DNA from: JBHJGS01 sp050331575
GTDB taxonomy: Bacteria > Pseudomonadota > Alphaproteobacteria > Sphingomonadales > Rhodothalassiaceae
Direction: 5' to 3'
DNA length: 64,000 nucleotides
Assembly: GCA_050331575.1 (NCBI GenBank)
Contig: JBHJGS010000012.1
Span: 7,832-71,831 of the forward strand
The translations under genes were made by a program, and so were the position numbers. Below the pieces are notes generated by a model. It saw only the letters and a list, made by a program, of their open reading frames with translations, had not been told where the DNA came from and did no database searches. Positions within the stretch are counted from its first letter, which is position 1; the number at the start of each line of letters is the position of its first letter. Below are positions 44,459-53,667 of the stretch, piece after piece.

Positions 44459-44851
44459 TCACGGGACCACCGCGTCGGCCTCGATCTCCACCAGCCAATC
44501 CGAATTGGCCAAGGCTTGCACCGCGACAAGCGTGGCGGCCGGGCGGATTGCGCCGAACACTTCGGCATGCGCGGCACTGACCGCCGGCCAATCCGCAATG
44601 CGCGTCAAATACATGCGCGTGCGCACAACATGGTAGAGATCCGCGTCAAGCTTGGCGAGTGCCTCGGCGATAATCTGAACACAGCGACGCGCTTGAGCAG
44701 CGGGGTCATTGCCCCCGGCCAAACCGCCATCGGGCGCCACCGGCCCGCACCCGGATACGAAGATCAATTGGCCGGCGCGCACCGCCCGGGCAAAGCCGAT
44801 GCGTGCCTCATAGGGCGAGGCGGAAAAGGCGGCCTGGCGGTCAAGGGGCAT
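44459..44851 (-). CDS. RidA family protein (YjgF/YER057c/UK114)
   Basis: RidA proteins hydrolyse reactive enamine/imine intermediates; many paralogues have other roles. The 130-residue product has the typical core: GQLIFVSGCGPVAPDGGLAG, then VVRTRMYLTRIADWPAV with the conserved Arg, and AALVAVQALANSDWLVEIEA-like end (ATLVAVQALANSDWLVEIEA). Length fits. It is near a BrkB-independent set of small genes without clear link, so the substrate cannot be said. Confidence 0.92.
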   Translation of the reverse strand: MPLDRQAAFSASPYEARIGFARAVRAGQLIFVSGCGPVAPDGGLAGGNDPAAQARRCVQIIAEALAKLDADLYHVVRTRMYLTRIADWPAVSAAHAEVFGAIRPAATLVAVQALANSDWLVEIEADAVVP

Positions 44852-44908
44852 CTGACAGGCGTCGCTTTGGCAGCATCAGGACGGATCTGGAAATGCTTGG
44901 CGCTGGTC

Positions 44909-45832
44909 TCATTCGGCGGCTTGACGTTCGGTGACCCGCGCGCGGTATGCGGCCCAGGAGCGCTTCAACATGGCCGAGGTCTGCCGCGACCCGTCCGGTG
45001 ACCAGCCCGGTGGCCCAAAGACATAGCCCCAGCGGTCCCGCCAGGTCCGGGCGCGGACCAGATCGTGCAGAAGGCCCATCCACTCATGGAAGGCGACGAC
45101 GAGCGGATTGAATGTGCGCAGATTCTTTACGATGCCGTAACGGCAGGGTTCGTCATCGCGTTCGGCCACGAAGGTGCCGAACAGCCGGTCCCAAAGGATC
45201 AGCGTGCCGGCATAATTGGCGTCCAGATAGTCCGGATTGGTGGCGTGATGGACACGATGATGGCTGGGCGTGTTGAACACGGCCTCAAACCAGCGCGGGA
45301 ACCGGCGGATCGTTTCGGTATGGATCCAGAACTGGTAGATCAGGTTGAAGCCAGCCACGAAGGCGATCAGCAGCGGATCGAACCCGATCACGAACAGCGG
45401 CAGCTTGAAGATCCACGTGGCAGAGAAAAACCCAGTCCAGGTCTGCCTCAGCGCGGTCGACAAATTATAGTGCTGAGAGGAATGGTGGATGACATGGCTG
45501 GCCCAGAACCAGCGCACCCGATGCGCCAAACGGTGAAACCAATAATAGCGCAGATCGTCCAGCACGAAGGCGATGAGGAACGCCCACCAGGTGCGCGGGA
45601 TATCGAACAGGCGGGCATGCTCCCAGATCACCATCCCGATGGCGATGGTGGCCCCGGCGAACACCGCCCCTGCGATGGTGCTGCCCAGGCCCATGACCAG
45701 GCTGGCGGCCGTGTCCTTCGGTTCGAAGCGGGCGCGCCCGGTGAGGCGGCCATAGATCATTTCCGCAATGATCAGCACAACAAAGGCGGGAATGGCATAT
45801 TGAACCGGATCCGGCAGCGGGTCGAGCGGCAT
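44909..45832 (-). CDS. Sterol desaturase/fatty acid hydroxylase family protein
   Basis: The product is a membrane di-iron enzyme of the fatty-acid hydroxylase superfamily. Three His boxes are visible: FHRLAHRVRWFWASHVIHHS with HxxxH and HxxHH, then SSQHYNLST, and SHHRVHHATNPDYLD near residues 197-205. Four to five membrane helices surround them. Length is 307 residues. The substrate could be a sterol, ubiquinone precursor or fatty acid. Its ATG overlaps the stop of the upstream hypothetical gene as TGATG, so the two are co-translated. Confidence 0.9.
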   Translation of the reverse strand: MPLDPLPDPVQYAIPAFVVLIIAEMIYGRLTGRARFEPKDTAASLVMGLGSTIAGAVFAGATIAIGMVIWEHARLFDIPRTWWAFLIAFVLDDLRYYWFHRLAHRVRWFWASHVIHHSSQHYNLSTALRQTWTGFFSATWIFKLPLFVIGFDPLLIAFVAGFNLIYQFWIHTETIRRFPRWFEAVFNTPSHHRVHHATNPDYLDANYAGTLILWDRLFGTFVAERDDEPCRYGIVKNLRTFNPLVVAFHEWMGLLHDLVRARTWRDRWGYVFGPPGWSPDGSRQTSAMLKRSWAAYRARVTERQAAE

Positions 45833-46257
45833 CAGTATCCTTCAGTGCGTTTCAGACGGTCCAGGCGATCCAGCCAGGCGACGGCCTGTTTTTGATCGCC
45901 GATAATCAGTTCATAGCGTGTTCCGGACAATTCGGCGAGGCGGAATCCGATTTTCAGGCCGCTGGCGCGATGAGTGTCGATCACATCGCCGGGCCGCAAG
46001 CGCCGTGTCACCGCCTTGTCGCCGAACTGCGCCACCAGCCCGACGGCCTCAGGGTCGCTCAAGGCCAGGAGTGCCGCGCGGCCGTCTGAAGAGCGCAGCA
46101 CCTCGGTCACTCGGTCTTCCCAGAAATCCTCGGCATAGCGTTTGCGAATGTCGCTGCGGCTGCCCAGGCCTGGCGGCTTGCCCCAATTGATGATCGCCGC
46201 CAGACCGACCAGGAACAGCACCGCTACCAGGGAGCCCAACAAAGGAATCCAGTTCAT
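45832..46257 (-). CDS. Membrane-anchored protein of unknown function, partner of the hydroxylase
   Basis: The 141-residue product has one N-terminal membrane helix (WIPLLGSLVAVLFLVGLAAI) and a cytoplasmic or periplasmic part of about 110 residues with RKRYAEDFWEDRVTEVLRSS, GLVAQFGDKAVTRRLRPGDV and FRLAELSGTRYELIIGDQ. It probably forms a small alpha/beta domain. The ATG at 46257 opens the helix; a start at 46323 would hide it. Stop overlaps the hydroxylase start, which suggests a joint role. No family recognised. Confidence 0.75.
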   Translation of the reverse strand: MNWIPLLGSLVAVLFLVGLAAIINWGKPPGLGSRSDIRKRYAEDFWEDRVTEVLRSSDGRAALLALSDPEAVGLVAQFGDKAVTRRLRPGDVIDTHRASGLKIGFRLAELSGTRYELIIGDQKQAVAWLDRLDRLKRTEGY

Positions 46258-46406
46258 CGCTTCGGCCGATTCTGCCTTCGGTCCCGATGGGTCTGCAACG
46301 GTCAGTGTGCCGCGACAGTTCATAAAAGTTTCTTGATCAGAAATTAGCCATGCCGCTCAGGTCGGCAAGAGGGGTGCCCCCCACACGGTTCAGGAGGAAA
46401 GGCTGC

Positions 46407-48836
46407 ATGAGCCACGCAATGTCCCGCTACGTCCGGTTCGCCGGCGCGGTGTCCGCACTCGCGCTGACCGCGGCGGCCCACGCCCAGGAGGGCGGCTTTC
46501 CCATCGTCGAGGAGATCATCGTCACCGCCCAGAAACGCGAGCAGTCCGTGTTGGACGTGCCGATCACGATCACCAGCTACAGCGGCGACTTTCTGCAAAG
46601 CCTGAACATTTCCGAGTTCGACCAGCTGTCCAACGTGGTGCCGGGCCTGGTGGTGCAGGAGCAAAGCCCGAACAATCCGGGTTTCGTCATCCGCGGCATC
46701 ACCTCCGACAGCGGCGATTCTCAGATCGCGCCGCGCATCACCGTTTATGAGAACGGCTTTGACGTGTCGCGCTCGCGCGGCTCCTTCTTCGAGCTGTTCG
46801 ACCTGGAGCGGGTCGAGGTGGTCAAGGGACCGCAAGCCACCCTGTTCGGCACCGCCGCGCTGATCGGTGCGGTCTCCGTGATCACTGCCAAGCCGCAGCA
46901 AGAGTTGAGTGCCGCGGTCGAGGCCAGTTACGGCAATTTCGATTTCGTCCAGGCGCGCGGCTTCATCACCGGCGGCAACGACCTGGTGCAGGGCCGGCTG
47001 GCGGTCAGCTATCGCCGCCGCGACGGGTTTGTGGAGAATATCGCCGGCGAGCCGGGCTCGCAAACGCCCGGCGGTCCGGCCATTGCGGATCTGAACGGGT
47101 TGGAGGTGTTCGCCATTCGCCCGTCGATCCGCTTCACGCCGGGGGACCGCTTCGTCGCCGATTTCGTGTTCAATTATCAGCAGGAAGATCCCCCGGCGAC
47201 GGCCTTCAAATCCGGCGTGCTGGCACCGACCGGCGGGTCGACCGATCCGTTCAGCTTTGCTGAATTGTCCGGCAGTCCGTTCAGTGAAGAGGTCTTGGGC
47301 GACGAGTTGGGGCTGGACCGGCGCCGCTACACCGCCAATTTGACCATGACCTACGATGTCAACGAGGCCATAACCGTGACCTCGATCAGCGGCTATTTGA
47401 ATTTCGACAGCTTGGAAGTGTTCGACGCGGACGGCTCGCCTGCGTTCTTGCTGGAATTTGCCGAGGATGCCGTGGGCGAGGTGATCAGTCAGGAATTCCG
47501 CGCCAATTATGCCGGCAACCGCTTGAACGGCTTCATCGGCGTAAACTGGTATCATGAAGAGGGCAGCCAGGGTGTGCCCTTCTCCACTGATGAGACCATC
47601 TTCGCCGCCTGTATCGCTCCCAATCCGGCCAATGATCCCTCCTTGCTGACCGATCCGGCCACGGCGGCCGCCTTTGAGCCGAACGCATTCGCCATCACGC
47701 CCTTCTGTCAAAATCCCGACGGCTCGATCAATCGCATCGATGTGGTGCCGACGAGCCCCAGCTTCATGCTGCCGGTGCCGGTGAACGGACCGGCGGGCGT
47801 GCCGATCCCCTATGCTGCGGCCTTCACCAATACCGCCAATCTCGACACGGTCTCGGTGTTCGCTGACCTGTCCTACCGGTTGTTCGACCGCCTGGAGCTG
47901 ACCGGCGGCATCCGCTACATTTACGAGGATCGCGAGGGCGGTTTCATCGCCGATGCGCCGAATTCTCAGCTGCTTGGCACGCCGCTTCTGCCGGTGGTTT
48001 CCACGGGCGGCGTGGAATTGACCGGGCAGGAGGATTTCGATGCGATCGTCGGCCGCTTCAACGCGCTGTACCAGTTCACCGAGACCATCAACGGCTATGT
48101 CACCGTCGGCCGCGGCCGGCGCTCCCCGGTGGTGGAGGTCGACTCCGCGTTCGATCCGATGCTGGGGGTGATCCCCAATGTGAACATCATCGAGGATGAG
48201 ATCGTTTGGAACTATGAAGGCGGCATCAAAGCCAATCTCGGCAATGGCCGGCTGGTGCTCGACGCGGCGATCTTCTATCAGGACTATTCCGACTTTCAGA
48301 CCACCATCAACACGCCGGACGGCTTTACCTCGGTCACGGCGGGCGACGCCACCAATATCGGCGTGGAAGTCGGCCTGCAGGGCCAGCTGACCGAGTTTCT
48401 GAGCTACTTCGCCAATGCCGCCTTCACCGAGGGCGAGATTGACGATGATCCGGAGAATGGCATCTTCGCGGGCACGCAATTCCGCCTGCAGCCGCGCTGG
48501 ACGGCCTCAGCCGGGCTGTTCTGGGACCAGCCGGTGACCAGCACCCTGCGGGTGTTCGGCAATGTCAGCTGGTCCTACCGCTCAGATGTGTTTTTCGAGC
48601 AGGAGAATTTGCCGATCGCGGGGCTGCCGATCGCCGAGGACGATGTCAATCTGGTGGGCATTCGCGGCGGCATCGGCGGCGTTGACGGCGGATGGGAAAT
48701 TTCCGGTTTTGCCTCGAACCTGACCAACACCGACTATATCATCGACGCGGGCAATACCGGCGGGGTGTTCGGCACGCCGACCTTTATCGCCGGGCCGCCG
48801 CGCTTCTTCGGCGTGGAACTGCGCACGCGCTTCTGA
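46407..48836 (+). CDS. TonB-dependent receptor
   Basis: The 809-residue product is a second TonB-dependent receptor. It has a signal peptide ending AAHAQ, a TonB box (EEIIVTAQKREQSVLDVPI), a plug with GFVIRGITSDSGDSQIAPRI and LFGTAALIGAVSVITAKPQQ, and a barrel ending in FFGVELRTRF. The motif TAQKREQ is typical of the pesticin/FyuA-like subgroup common in sphingomonads and caulobacters. The start has AGGAGG nearby. The next gene, a PhoD phosphatase, starts 18 bases downstream, so the pair is one operon. The substrate may be a phosphorylated compound, by inference. Confidence 0.93.
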   Translation: MSHAMSRYVRFAGAVSALALTAAAHAQEGGFPIVEEIIVTAQKREQSVLDVPITITSYSGDFLQSLNISEFDQLSNVVPGLVVQEQSPNNPGFVIRGITSDSGDSQIAPRITVYENGFDVSRSRGSFFELFDLERVEVVKGPQATLFGTAALIGAVSVITAKPQQELSAAVEASYGNFDFVQARGFITGGNDLVQGRLAVSYRRRDGFVENIAGEPGSQTPGGPAIADLNGLEVFAIRPSIRFTPGDRFVADFVFNYQQEDPPATAFKSGVLAPTGGSTDPFSFAELSGSPFSEEVLGDELGLDRRRYTANLTMTYDVNEAITVTSISGYLNFDSLEVFDADGSPAFLLEFAEDAVGEVISQEFRANYAGNRLNGFIGVNWYHEEGSQGVPFSTDETIFAACIAPNPANDPSLLTDPATAAAFEPNAFAITPFCQNPDGSINRIDVVPTSPSFMLPVPVNGPAGVPIPYAAAFTNTANLDTVSVFADLSYRLFDRLELTGGIRYIYEDREGGFIADAPNSQLLGTPLLPVVSTGGVELTGQEDFDAIVGRFNALYQFTETINGYVTVGRGRRSPVVEVDSAFDPMLGVIPNVNIIEDEIVWNYEGGIKANLGNGRLVLDAAIFYQDYSDFQTTINTPDGFTSVTAGDATNIGVEVGLQGQLTEFLSYFANAAFTEGEIDDDPENGIFAGTQFRLQPRWTASAGLFWDQPVTSTLRVFGNVSWSYRSDVFFEQENLPIAGLPIAEDDVNLVGIRGGIGGVDGGWEISGFASNLTNTDYIIDAGNTGGVFGTPTFIAGPPRFFGVELRTRF

Positions 48837-48854
48837 ACGAACTGGGAGGGGACC

Positions 48855-50681
48855 ATGGCACGATGGCAGCTAACGCGCCGGGGATTTTTGCAGGCCAGCG
48901 CCGCAGGCGCGGGGGCGGCGGGATTGGGCGGCTGTGCCAAGGCGGCATCGGCGCGCTTCACCCATGGCGTGGCCTCTGGCGACCCGCTGACCGACCGGGT
49001 GATCGTGTGGACGCGCGTGGTGCCGGACGCCCAAGGCGAGCCGGTTCCGGTGCGCTGGCAAATCGCCGAGGACGAGGCGTTTGAGCGGATCGTCTCCAAC
49101 GGCGAGACGGCGGCGGACCCCGCGCGCGACTATACGGTGAAGGTGGATGCCGGCGGGCTCAGCGCGGGCCGGGCCTATTTCTACCGGTTCCTGACCGAGG
49201 GGCAGACCAGCCCGGTCGGCCGCACCCGAACCCTGCCGGAGGGGTCTGTTGACCAGGTGCGCTTCGCGGTGTGCTCCTGCTCCAACTATCCTCAAGGCTA
49301 TTTCACCGCCTATCGCGAAATGGCCAAGGAGCCGGACATCGACGCGGTGCTGCATCTGGGCGACTATTTCTACGAATATGAGGACGGGCGCTATTCGGAC
49401 CCGGAGATCGTCGCCGCCGGCCGCGCGGTGGACCCGGCCAATGAGATTGTTTCGCTGGAGGATTATCGCCGGCGCTACGCGCTGTACCGCTCCGACCCGG
49501 ATCTGCAGGCGGTGCATGCCGCGCACCCCTGGATCGCGGTGTGGGACGATCATGAGATCGCCAATGATACCTACAAGAATGGCGCGGAAAATCATCAGCC
49601 GGAACAAGAAGGCCCGTTTGCCGAACGCCGCGCGGCGGCGATTCAGGCGTGGCGGGAATGGATGCCGGTGCGCGATCCGGCCAATGGGCCGGGTGACAAG
49701 ATCTACCGCCGCTTCGATTTCGGCGATCTGGCCAGCCTGATCATGCTGGATACCCGGCTGATCGGCCGGGACATGCAGCTCAGCTACACCACCGACATGG
49801 TCTATCGCACCCAGGCGTTCGATTTTTCCGATCCGGCCAATCCGGTCGCCATCACCGATCCCGCGCGCGTGGCAAAGCTGCCGGCTGGAGCCGTGCGCGA
49901 GCTGCCGTTGCCGTTCCAGATGACCGAGCAGGGCCCGCAGCCGATCCTGGACTTCCAGCGGATCCGCGAAATCGATCCGGACAATCTGCCCGAGGGCGTG
50001 ATCTTCCTGCCCGATGCGGACCGCTTCCGCAGCGAGGTGCTGGGCCGGGAAGAGCGCAGCATTCTGGGTGACACGCAGGAGCAATGGGTGGCTGATCAGT
50101 TCGCCGCTGCCGACCGGCCGTGGCAGATCATCGGCCAGCAATTGTTGCTGGGCCGGGTCAAGCCACCGGCGCTGCAGCCGGAGCAGCTGGATCCGGACAA
50201 GCCCTCGCTGGTGCGCGCCGATCAGCTGCAATTCTTCAATCTGCTGAACCAGGTGGGACTGCCCTTCAATCTGGACGCCTGGGACGGCTATCCCGCCGCG
50301 CGGGAGCGCTTCTATCGCTCTGCTCAGGGGGCGGAGAATGTCATTGTGCTGGCCGGCGACACCCATAATGGCTGGGTGTTCAATCTGGCCGACGAGACCG
50401 GCGCACCGGTGGGCGTGGAATTTGCCACCCCGTCGATCTCGTCGCCGGGCATCGAATCCTATGTGCCCGCCGATCCCGACGTGATGGAGACGCTGCTGGT
50501 TCAGACCAATGAGGAACTGACCTATATGAACGCGCAGGACCGCGGCTATCTGGTGCTGACCGTCACTCCGGAGGAAGCCCGCTCCCGGTTCCAGTTCGTC
50601 TCTACCGTGAAGGCGCAGGACTATGAACCGGTCGAGGGGCCGACCTTCACGGTGCGCCGCGGCGACAAGCGGGTCAGCTGA
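48855..50681 (+). CDS. phoD: PhoD-family alkaline phosphatase/phosphodiesterase, Tat-exported
   Basis: PhoD enzymes cleave phosphate mono- and diesters with calcium and iron. The 608-residue product begins with a twin-arginine signal (LTRRGFLQASAAGAGAAGLG) followed by GGC, so it may be a Tat lipoprotein. Metal-site motifs are VLHLGDYFYEYEDG, AVWDDHEIANDTYKNGAENH and VLAGDTHNGWVFNL. Length is slightly above the usual 520-600. The gene follows a TonB receptor by 18 bases. I see no Pho box upstream of that receptor. Confidence 0.93.
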   Translation: MARWQLTRRGFLQASAAGAGAAGLGGCAKAASARFTHGVASGDPLTDRVIVWTRVVPDAQGEPVPVRWQIAEDEAFERIVSNGETAADPARDYTVKVDAGGLSAGRAYFYRFLTEGQTSPVGRTRTLPEGSVDQVRFAVCSCSNYPQGYFTAYREMAKEPDIDAVLHLGDYFYEYEDGRYSDPEIVAAGRAVDPANEIVSLEDYRRRYALYRSDPDLQAVHAAHPWIAVWDDHEIANDTYKNGAENHQPEQEGPFAERRAAAIQAWREWMPVRDPANGPGDKIYRRFDFGDLASLIMLDTRLIGRDMQLSYTTDMVYRTQAFDFSDPANPVAITDPARVAKLPAGAVRELPLPFQMTEQGPQPILDFQRIREIDPDNLPEGVIFLPDADRFRSEVLGREERSILGDTQEQWVADQFAAADRPWQIIGQQLLLGRVKPPALQPEQLDPDKPSLVRADQLQFFNLLNQVGLPFNLDAWDGYPAARERFYRSAQGAENVIVLAGDTHNGWVFNLADETGAPVGVEFATPSISSPGIESYVPADPDVMETLLVQTNEELTYMNAQDRGYLVLTVTPEEARSRFQFVSTVKAQDYEPVEGPTFTVRRGDKRVS

Positions 50682-50714
50682 GCGCCGGGCAGCCGGGTGG
50701 TGGCTGCCGCTTCA

Positions 50715-50770
50715 CGTCGTGCCGGTTTGACGTCGTGCCGGCTTGACCGCTTGATCTTGACCGTTTGATC
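50715..50770. repeat. Nested short tandem duplications (16 bp twice, 14 bp twice)
   Basis: CGTCGTGCCGGTTTGA is followed directly by CGTCGTGCCGGCTTGA, and then TTGACCGCTTGATC by TTGACCGTTTGATC, with shared bases at the join. They fill the gap between phoD and the CDP-alcohol phosphotransferase gene. Confidence 0.85.
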
Positions 50771-50792
50771 TGGGGCGGGTCATGGCACAGGC

Positions 50793-51401
50793 ATGTTCGA
50801 CACCCATCTCCGCCCGTTGATCGACCCGCCGCTGAATTGGGTGGGCCGTCTGCTTGCCCGCACCGGGGTGAGTGCGAATGCGGTGACGCTGGGCGGCTTT
50901 GCGCTGGGGCTGCTGGCCCTGCCGGCACTGGCGCATCAGGCTTATACGCTGGCGCTGGGGCTGATCCTTCTGAACCGGCTGTCGGACGGGCTGGATGGCG
51001 CCTTGGCGCGCAACGGCGCCGGGGCCACCGACTTCGGCGGCTATCTGGATATCGTCACCGACATGATCTTCTATGGCAGCGTGGCGTTCGGCTTTGCGCT
51101 GGCTGAGCCTGCGCGGAACAGTGTGCCGGCGGCGTTTTTGTTGTTCGGCTTCATGGGCGCGTCGTCCAGCTTTCTGGCCTTCATGGCGGTGGCGGAAAAG
51201 CGCCAATGGAAGACCCAGGCGCAAGGCGCCAAGTCGATCTATTATCTGGCGGGCCTGATGGAGGGCGGTGAGACGATCGGCTTTTTTGTGCTGATGTGCC
51301 TGTTCCCCGGCGCCTTTGCGGTGCTCGCCTGGATCTTTGGTGCCTTGTGTCTGGTCACCGCCGGCGCCCGTCTGGTGGTGGTGCGGCAACGGTTGGGCTG
51401 A
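50793..51401 (+). CDS. CDP-alcohol phosphatidyltransferase family protein
   Basis: The enzyme transfers a phosphoalcohol group from a CDP-linked donor to an acceptor in the inner membrane. The family signature DG(x2)AR(x8)G(x3)D(x3)D is complete: DGALARNGAGATDFGGYLDI followed by VTD. About six membrane helices are present. The 202-residue length fits the simple family. The acceptor could be inositol, glycerol phosphate or another alcohol; the neighbours do not settle it. ATG at 50793 is preceded by weak GGCACAGGC. Confidence 0.9.
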   Translation: MFDTHLRPLIDPPLNWVGRLLARTGVSANAVTLGGFALGLLALPALAHQAYTLALGLILLNRLSDGLDGALARNGAGATDFGGYLDIVTDMIFYGSVAFGFALAEPARNSVPAAFLLFGFMGASSSFLAFMAVAEKRQWKTQAQGAKSIYYLAGLMEGGETIGFFVLMCLFPGAFAVLAWIFGALCLVTAGARLVVVRQRLG

Positions 51402-51419
51402 GCGCGGATCGGCACGGCC

Positions 51420-52994
51420 TCAGGCGAACAGGCCGTGCAGATACCAGGCCGGAGCCGCCGCGCCGTCATAGGTGCCGGCGCGGAACAGCCAGAAGCGTCG
51501 GCCGTCGGCATCTTCCACGCGATAATAGTCGCGCATGGGCTCTGTCTGGCTCTGCCACCAGTCCGACGCGATGCGCTCCGGCCCGGCGGCGCGCACCACC
51601 TTGTGGCTGAGCCGGCGCCAGCGGAACAGCAGCGGCGGGCCGTCGGGCACCTCGGCGACCACGGCGATCGGCTGCGGCGGGTCGAACAGGGTGATCGGCC
51701 GCGGCGGCTGGTCTGGAGCCTGCTGGTCATGCCAGGGCAGCGGCGGCACCGCAGGCCGCAGGGCCTGGGCCGCTTCGGGACGATGGCGCGGCTGCGGCGC
51801 CAGACCATAGACCGCACCGCGGCCGAGCCGGTCGCTCAACCGGTCAACCAGGGCGGCCAATTCACCCGCCGGCGCCTGGGCCTGGGTGAAATCGCACACG
51901 GCTGCTTCCAGCCGCTCAACCTGCACCGCCGCCAGGCTCATGGCGTCCAGGCCGAAGCCCGGGTCCAGGCCGGCCAGCCGCTCAGAAAACAGGCGGATCA
52001 GATGCGCGCCGTCGCGCGTGGCCCGGGCGGTGCCGGCGCTCAGTCGCACCACGGAATGATCGACCCGATAACCGCTCAGGACCAGGTGGCGGGCGCCTTG
52101 ATGGTCCTGCGCCAGACGGTGCGCCAGATCCTGCGACAGGTCGGCCAGCACGCGGGCCAGATCCTCCGGCGCGGCCACCGGCTCAGCAAAGCGGCGGCCG
52201 GCGCGATAGGCCGGCGGCGGCCGGCGCGGGGTCAGCGGCTCCTCCACACGGCCCAGGGCCTGATCCAGTCGGCCCAGCAGCGCGGCACCGATCCGGCCTT
52301 TCAGGTCGCCGCGGAAGCGCCGGGCCAGGCCGGCCCGTGGCAGCGGAGCCAGATCGCCGATGCGTTTCAGCCCCAGCCGGCGGGCTGCTGCCACCGTGTC
52401 CGGGGCCAGCCGCAGGGCGGCCAGCGGCAAGGGTGCCAAAGCCGTCGCGGCTTGTTCCTCCGGGCCGATGCGATTGATCCGGGCCGGGCCATAGCGGGCA
52501 AGCGCATGCGCGGCGCCGATGGTGGCGGCAAGGCCCAAGCGCGCGGTCAGTCCCGCGCGTGCCAGATGGTCGGCCAGATCGGCCAAGAGGGGCTGTTCGC
52601 CGCCGAACAGATGCGCCACCCCGGTGAGGTCGGCGAGCAGCCCGTCCGCACCGTCGCGGGCGATCAGCGGGCTGTAGCGCTCCAGCCAGCCGGCCAGTTC
52701 GTCGAGAGCTGCGATGTCGCCGGCGGCATCGACGGGGCGGGTGGCAAGTGCTGGATAGAGCGCGCGGGCGTCGCTGAGGCTTTGACCGGGGCGGAGGCCC
52801 GCCCGCGCGGCCGCCTGGGTGACTGCTTCGATAACCGGCCCATGGCGGCCGGGCGCGATCAGCGCCAGCGGGGCTTCAAGCGCTTCGAGCGCGGCCTGCG
52901 CCGGGGCCGAGCCATAGCGGGCGGCCTGGCTGAGCGCGCGGCGCTGCCGCTCGATCCGCCAGCGGCTGAACCAGATGGAAAGCATGCGCCGCAT
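51420..52994 (-). CDS. imuB: ImuB-type Y-family polymerase-like protein
   Basis: ImuB joins ImuA and DnaE2 in error-prone lesion bypass after DNA damage; it is a Y-family member without catalytic carboxylates. The 524-residue product has the fingers/palm-like start MLSIWFSRWRIERQRRAL, then LLADLTGVAHLFGGEQPLL, a helix-hairpin region (GLKRIGDLAPLPRAGLARRF) and a little-finger end with a C-terminal clamp-binding-like tail not clearly seen. The ATG at 52994 lies inside imuA, overlapping by 119 bases. A start at 52985 is also possible. No dnaE2 follows in the window; it may be elsewhere. Confidence 0.92.
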   Translation of the reverse strand: MRRMLSIWFSRWRIERQRRALSQAARYGSAPAQAALEALEAPLALIAPGRHGPVIEAVTQAAARAGLRPGQSLSDARALYPALATRPVDAAGDIAALDELAGWLERYSPLIARDGADGLLADLTGVAHLFGGEQPLLADLADHLARAGLTARLGLAATIGAAHALARYGPARINRIGPEEQAATALAPLPLAALRLAPDTVAAARRLGLKRIGDLAPLPRAGLARRFRGDLKGRIGAALLGRLDQALGRVEEPLTPRRPPPAYRAGRRFAEPVAAPEDLARVLADLSQDLAHRLAQDHQGARHLVLSGYRVDHSVVRLSAGTARATRDGAHLIRLFSERLAGLDPGFGLDAMSLAAVQVERLEAAVCDFTQAQAPAGELAALVDRLSDRLGRGAVYGLAPQPRHRPEAAQALRPAVPPLPWHDQQAPDQPPRPITLFDPPQPIAVVAEVPDGPPLLFRWRRLSHKVVRAAGPERIASDWWQSQTEPMRDYYRVEDADGRRFWLFRAGTYDGAAAPAWYLHGLFA

Positions 52995-53667
52995 GATCGA
53001 ACTCCAGAGTCCAGTGGCGGGGCCGTCCGTCCGCGCCCCGGGTGAGCTGTGCGCCCCAGCGCGGCCGGCCCGGGCTGCGCCGATCCAGGCGCGGTGCCTG
53101 GCTGGGCCGGCTGGCGATGCGCCAGCGGCTGCGCGCCACACTGGGCCCGGTATGCCGGCGCAGCAGCAAGGCGGGGGTAGCGCCGTCACGTGCGGCCAGC
53201 ATCAGCCGCCGGGTCTGCTTCAAGTCGGCATCGGGCAGTTCGGCCAACGCCATCGCGGCGACGCCGGCGCTCAGCACTTCCTCCAGCGCCCACAAGGTCT
53301 CGATCGCCTTGGCGCTGCGCACCAGGATCAGCCGGCCGGGATCCAAGCCCAACCCGGCCAAGCCGGGGCCGTAGGGCATGCCCTGATCCAGCCCCGTGCG
53401 GCGATCACGCAACCAGATCAGCGGCCCGGCATGATCGGCCAGGCGCCGCTGTGCCAGCGCCAGGGCAAAGCCCACCGCACCGCTCCAATCCCCGTAGGTC
53501 TCCGGCACCAGTTCATGCACGCTGAGATCCAGATGTTGCCCGGGCAGGGCTTCATCTAGGGCCGCCACGCCGAAGCGGAGGCCGGTCTGCGGCCGGTGGC
53601 CCAGCGGGCGGTCTTCCACTTGGGCGATGCGTCGGCGTAGATCGGTTAAAGCAGCCTTTTTGTTCAT
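52876..53667 (-). CDS. imuA: ImuA, SOS mutagenesis RecA-like protein
   Basis: ImuA is a RecA-like partner of ImuB that helps recruit the mutasome. The 263-residue product has FGVAALDEALPGQHLDLSVH near the N-terminus, then LILVRSAKAIETLWALEEVL and MALAELPDADLKQTRRLMLA, matching the family. Its start lies inside a LexA box, and the 3' end overlaps imuB by 119 bases, longer than the few bases commonly seen. No P-loop of canonical RecA type is visible, which is normal in ImuA. Confidence 0.9.
   Translation of the reverse strand: MNKKAALTDLRRRIAQVEDRPLGHRPQTGLRFGVAALDEALPGQHLDLSVHELVPETYGDWSGAVGFALALAQRRLADHAGPLIWLRDRRTGLDQGMPYGPGLAGLGLDPGRLILVRSAKAIETLWALEEVLSAGVAAMALAELPDADLKQTRRLMLAARDGATPALLLRRHTGPSVARSRWRIASRPSQAPRLDRRSPGRPRWGAQLTRGADGRPRHWTLEFDHAAHAFHLVQPLADRAAAPRAQPGRPLWLGPGAGRARSA

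Noticed and set aside
46344..48479. 711-codon open frame antisense to the second TonB receptor
   Set aside because: It is a GC-rich shadow, rich in Arg and Gly without domains. The plus-strand gene has a signal peptide, plug and barrel.
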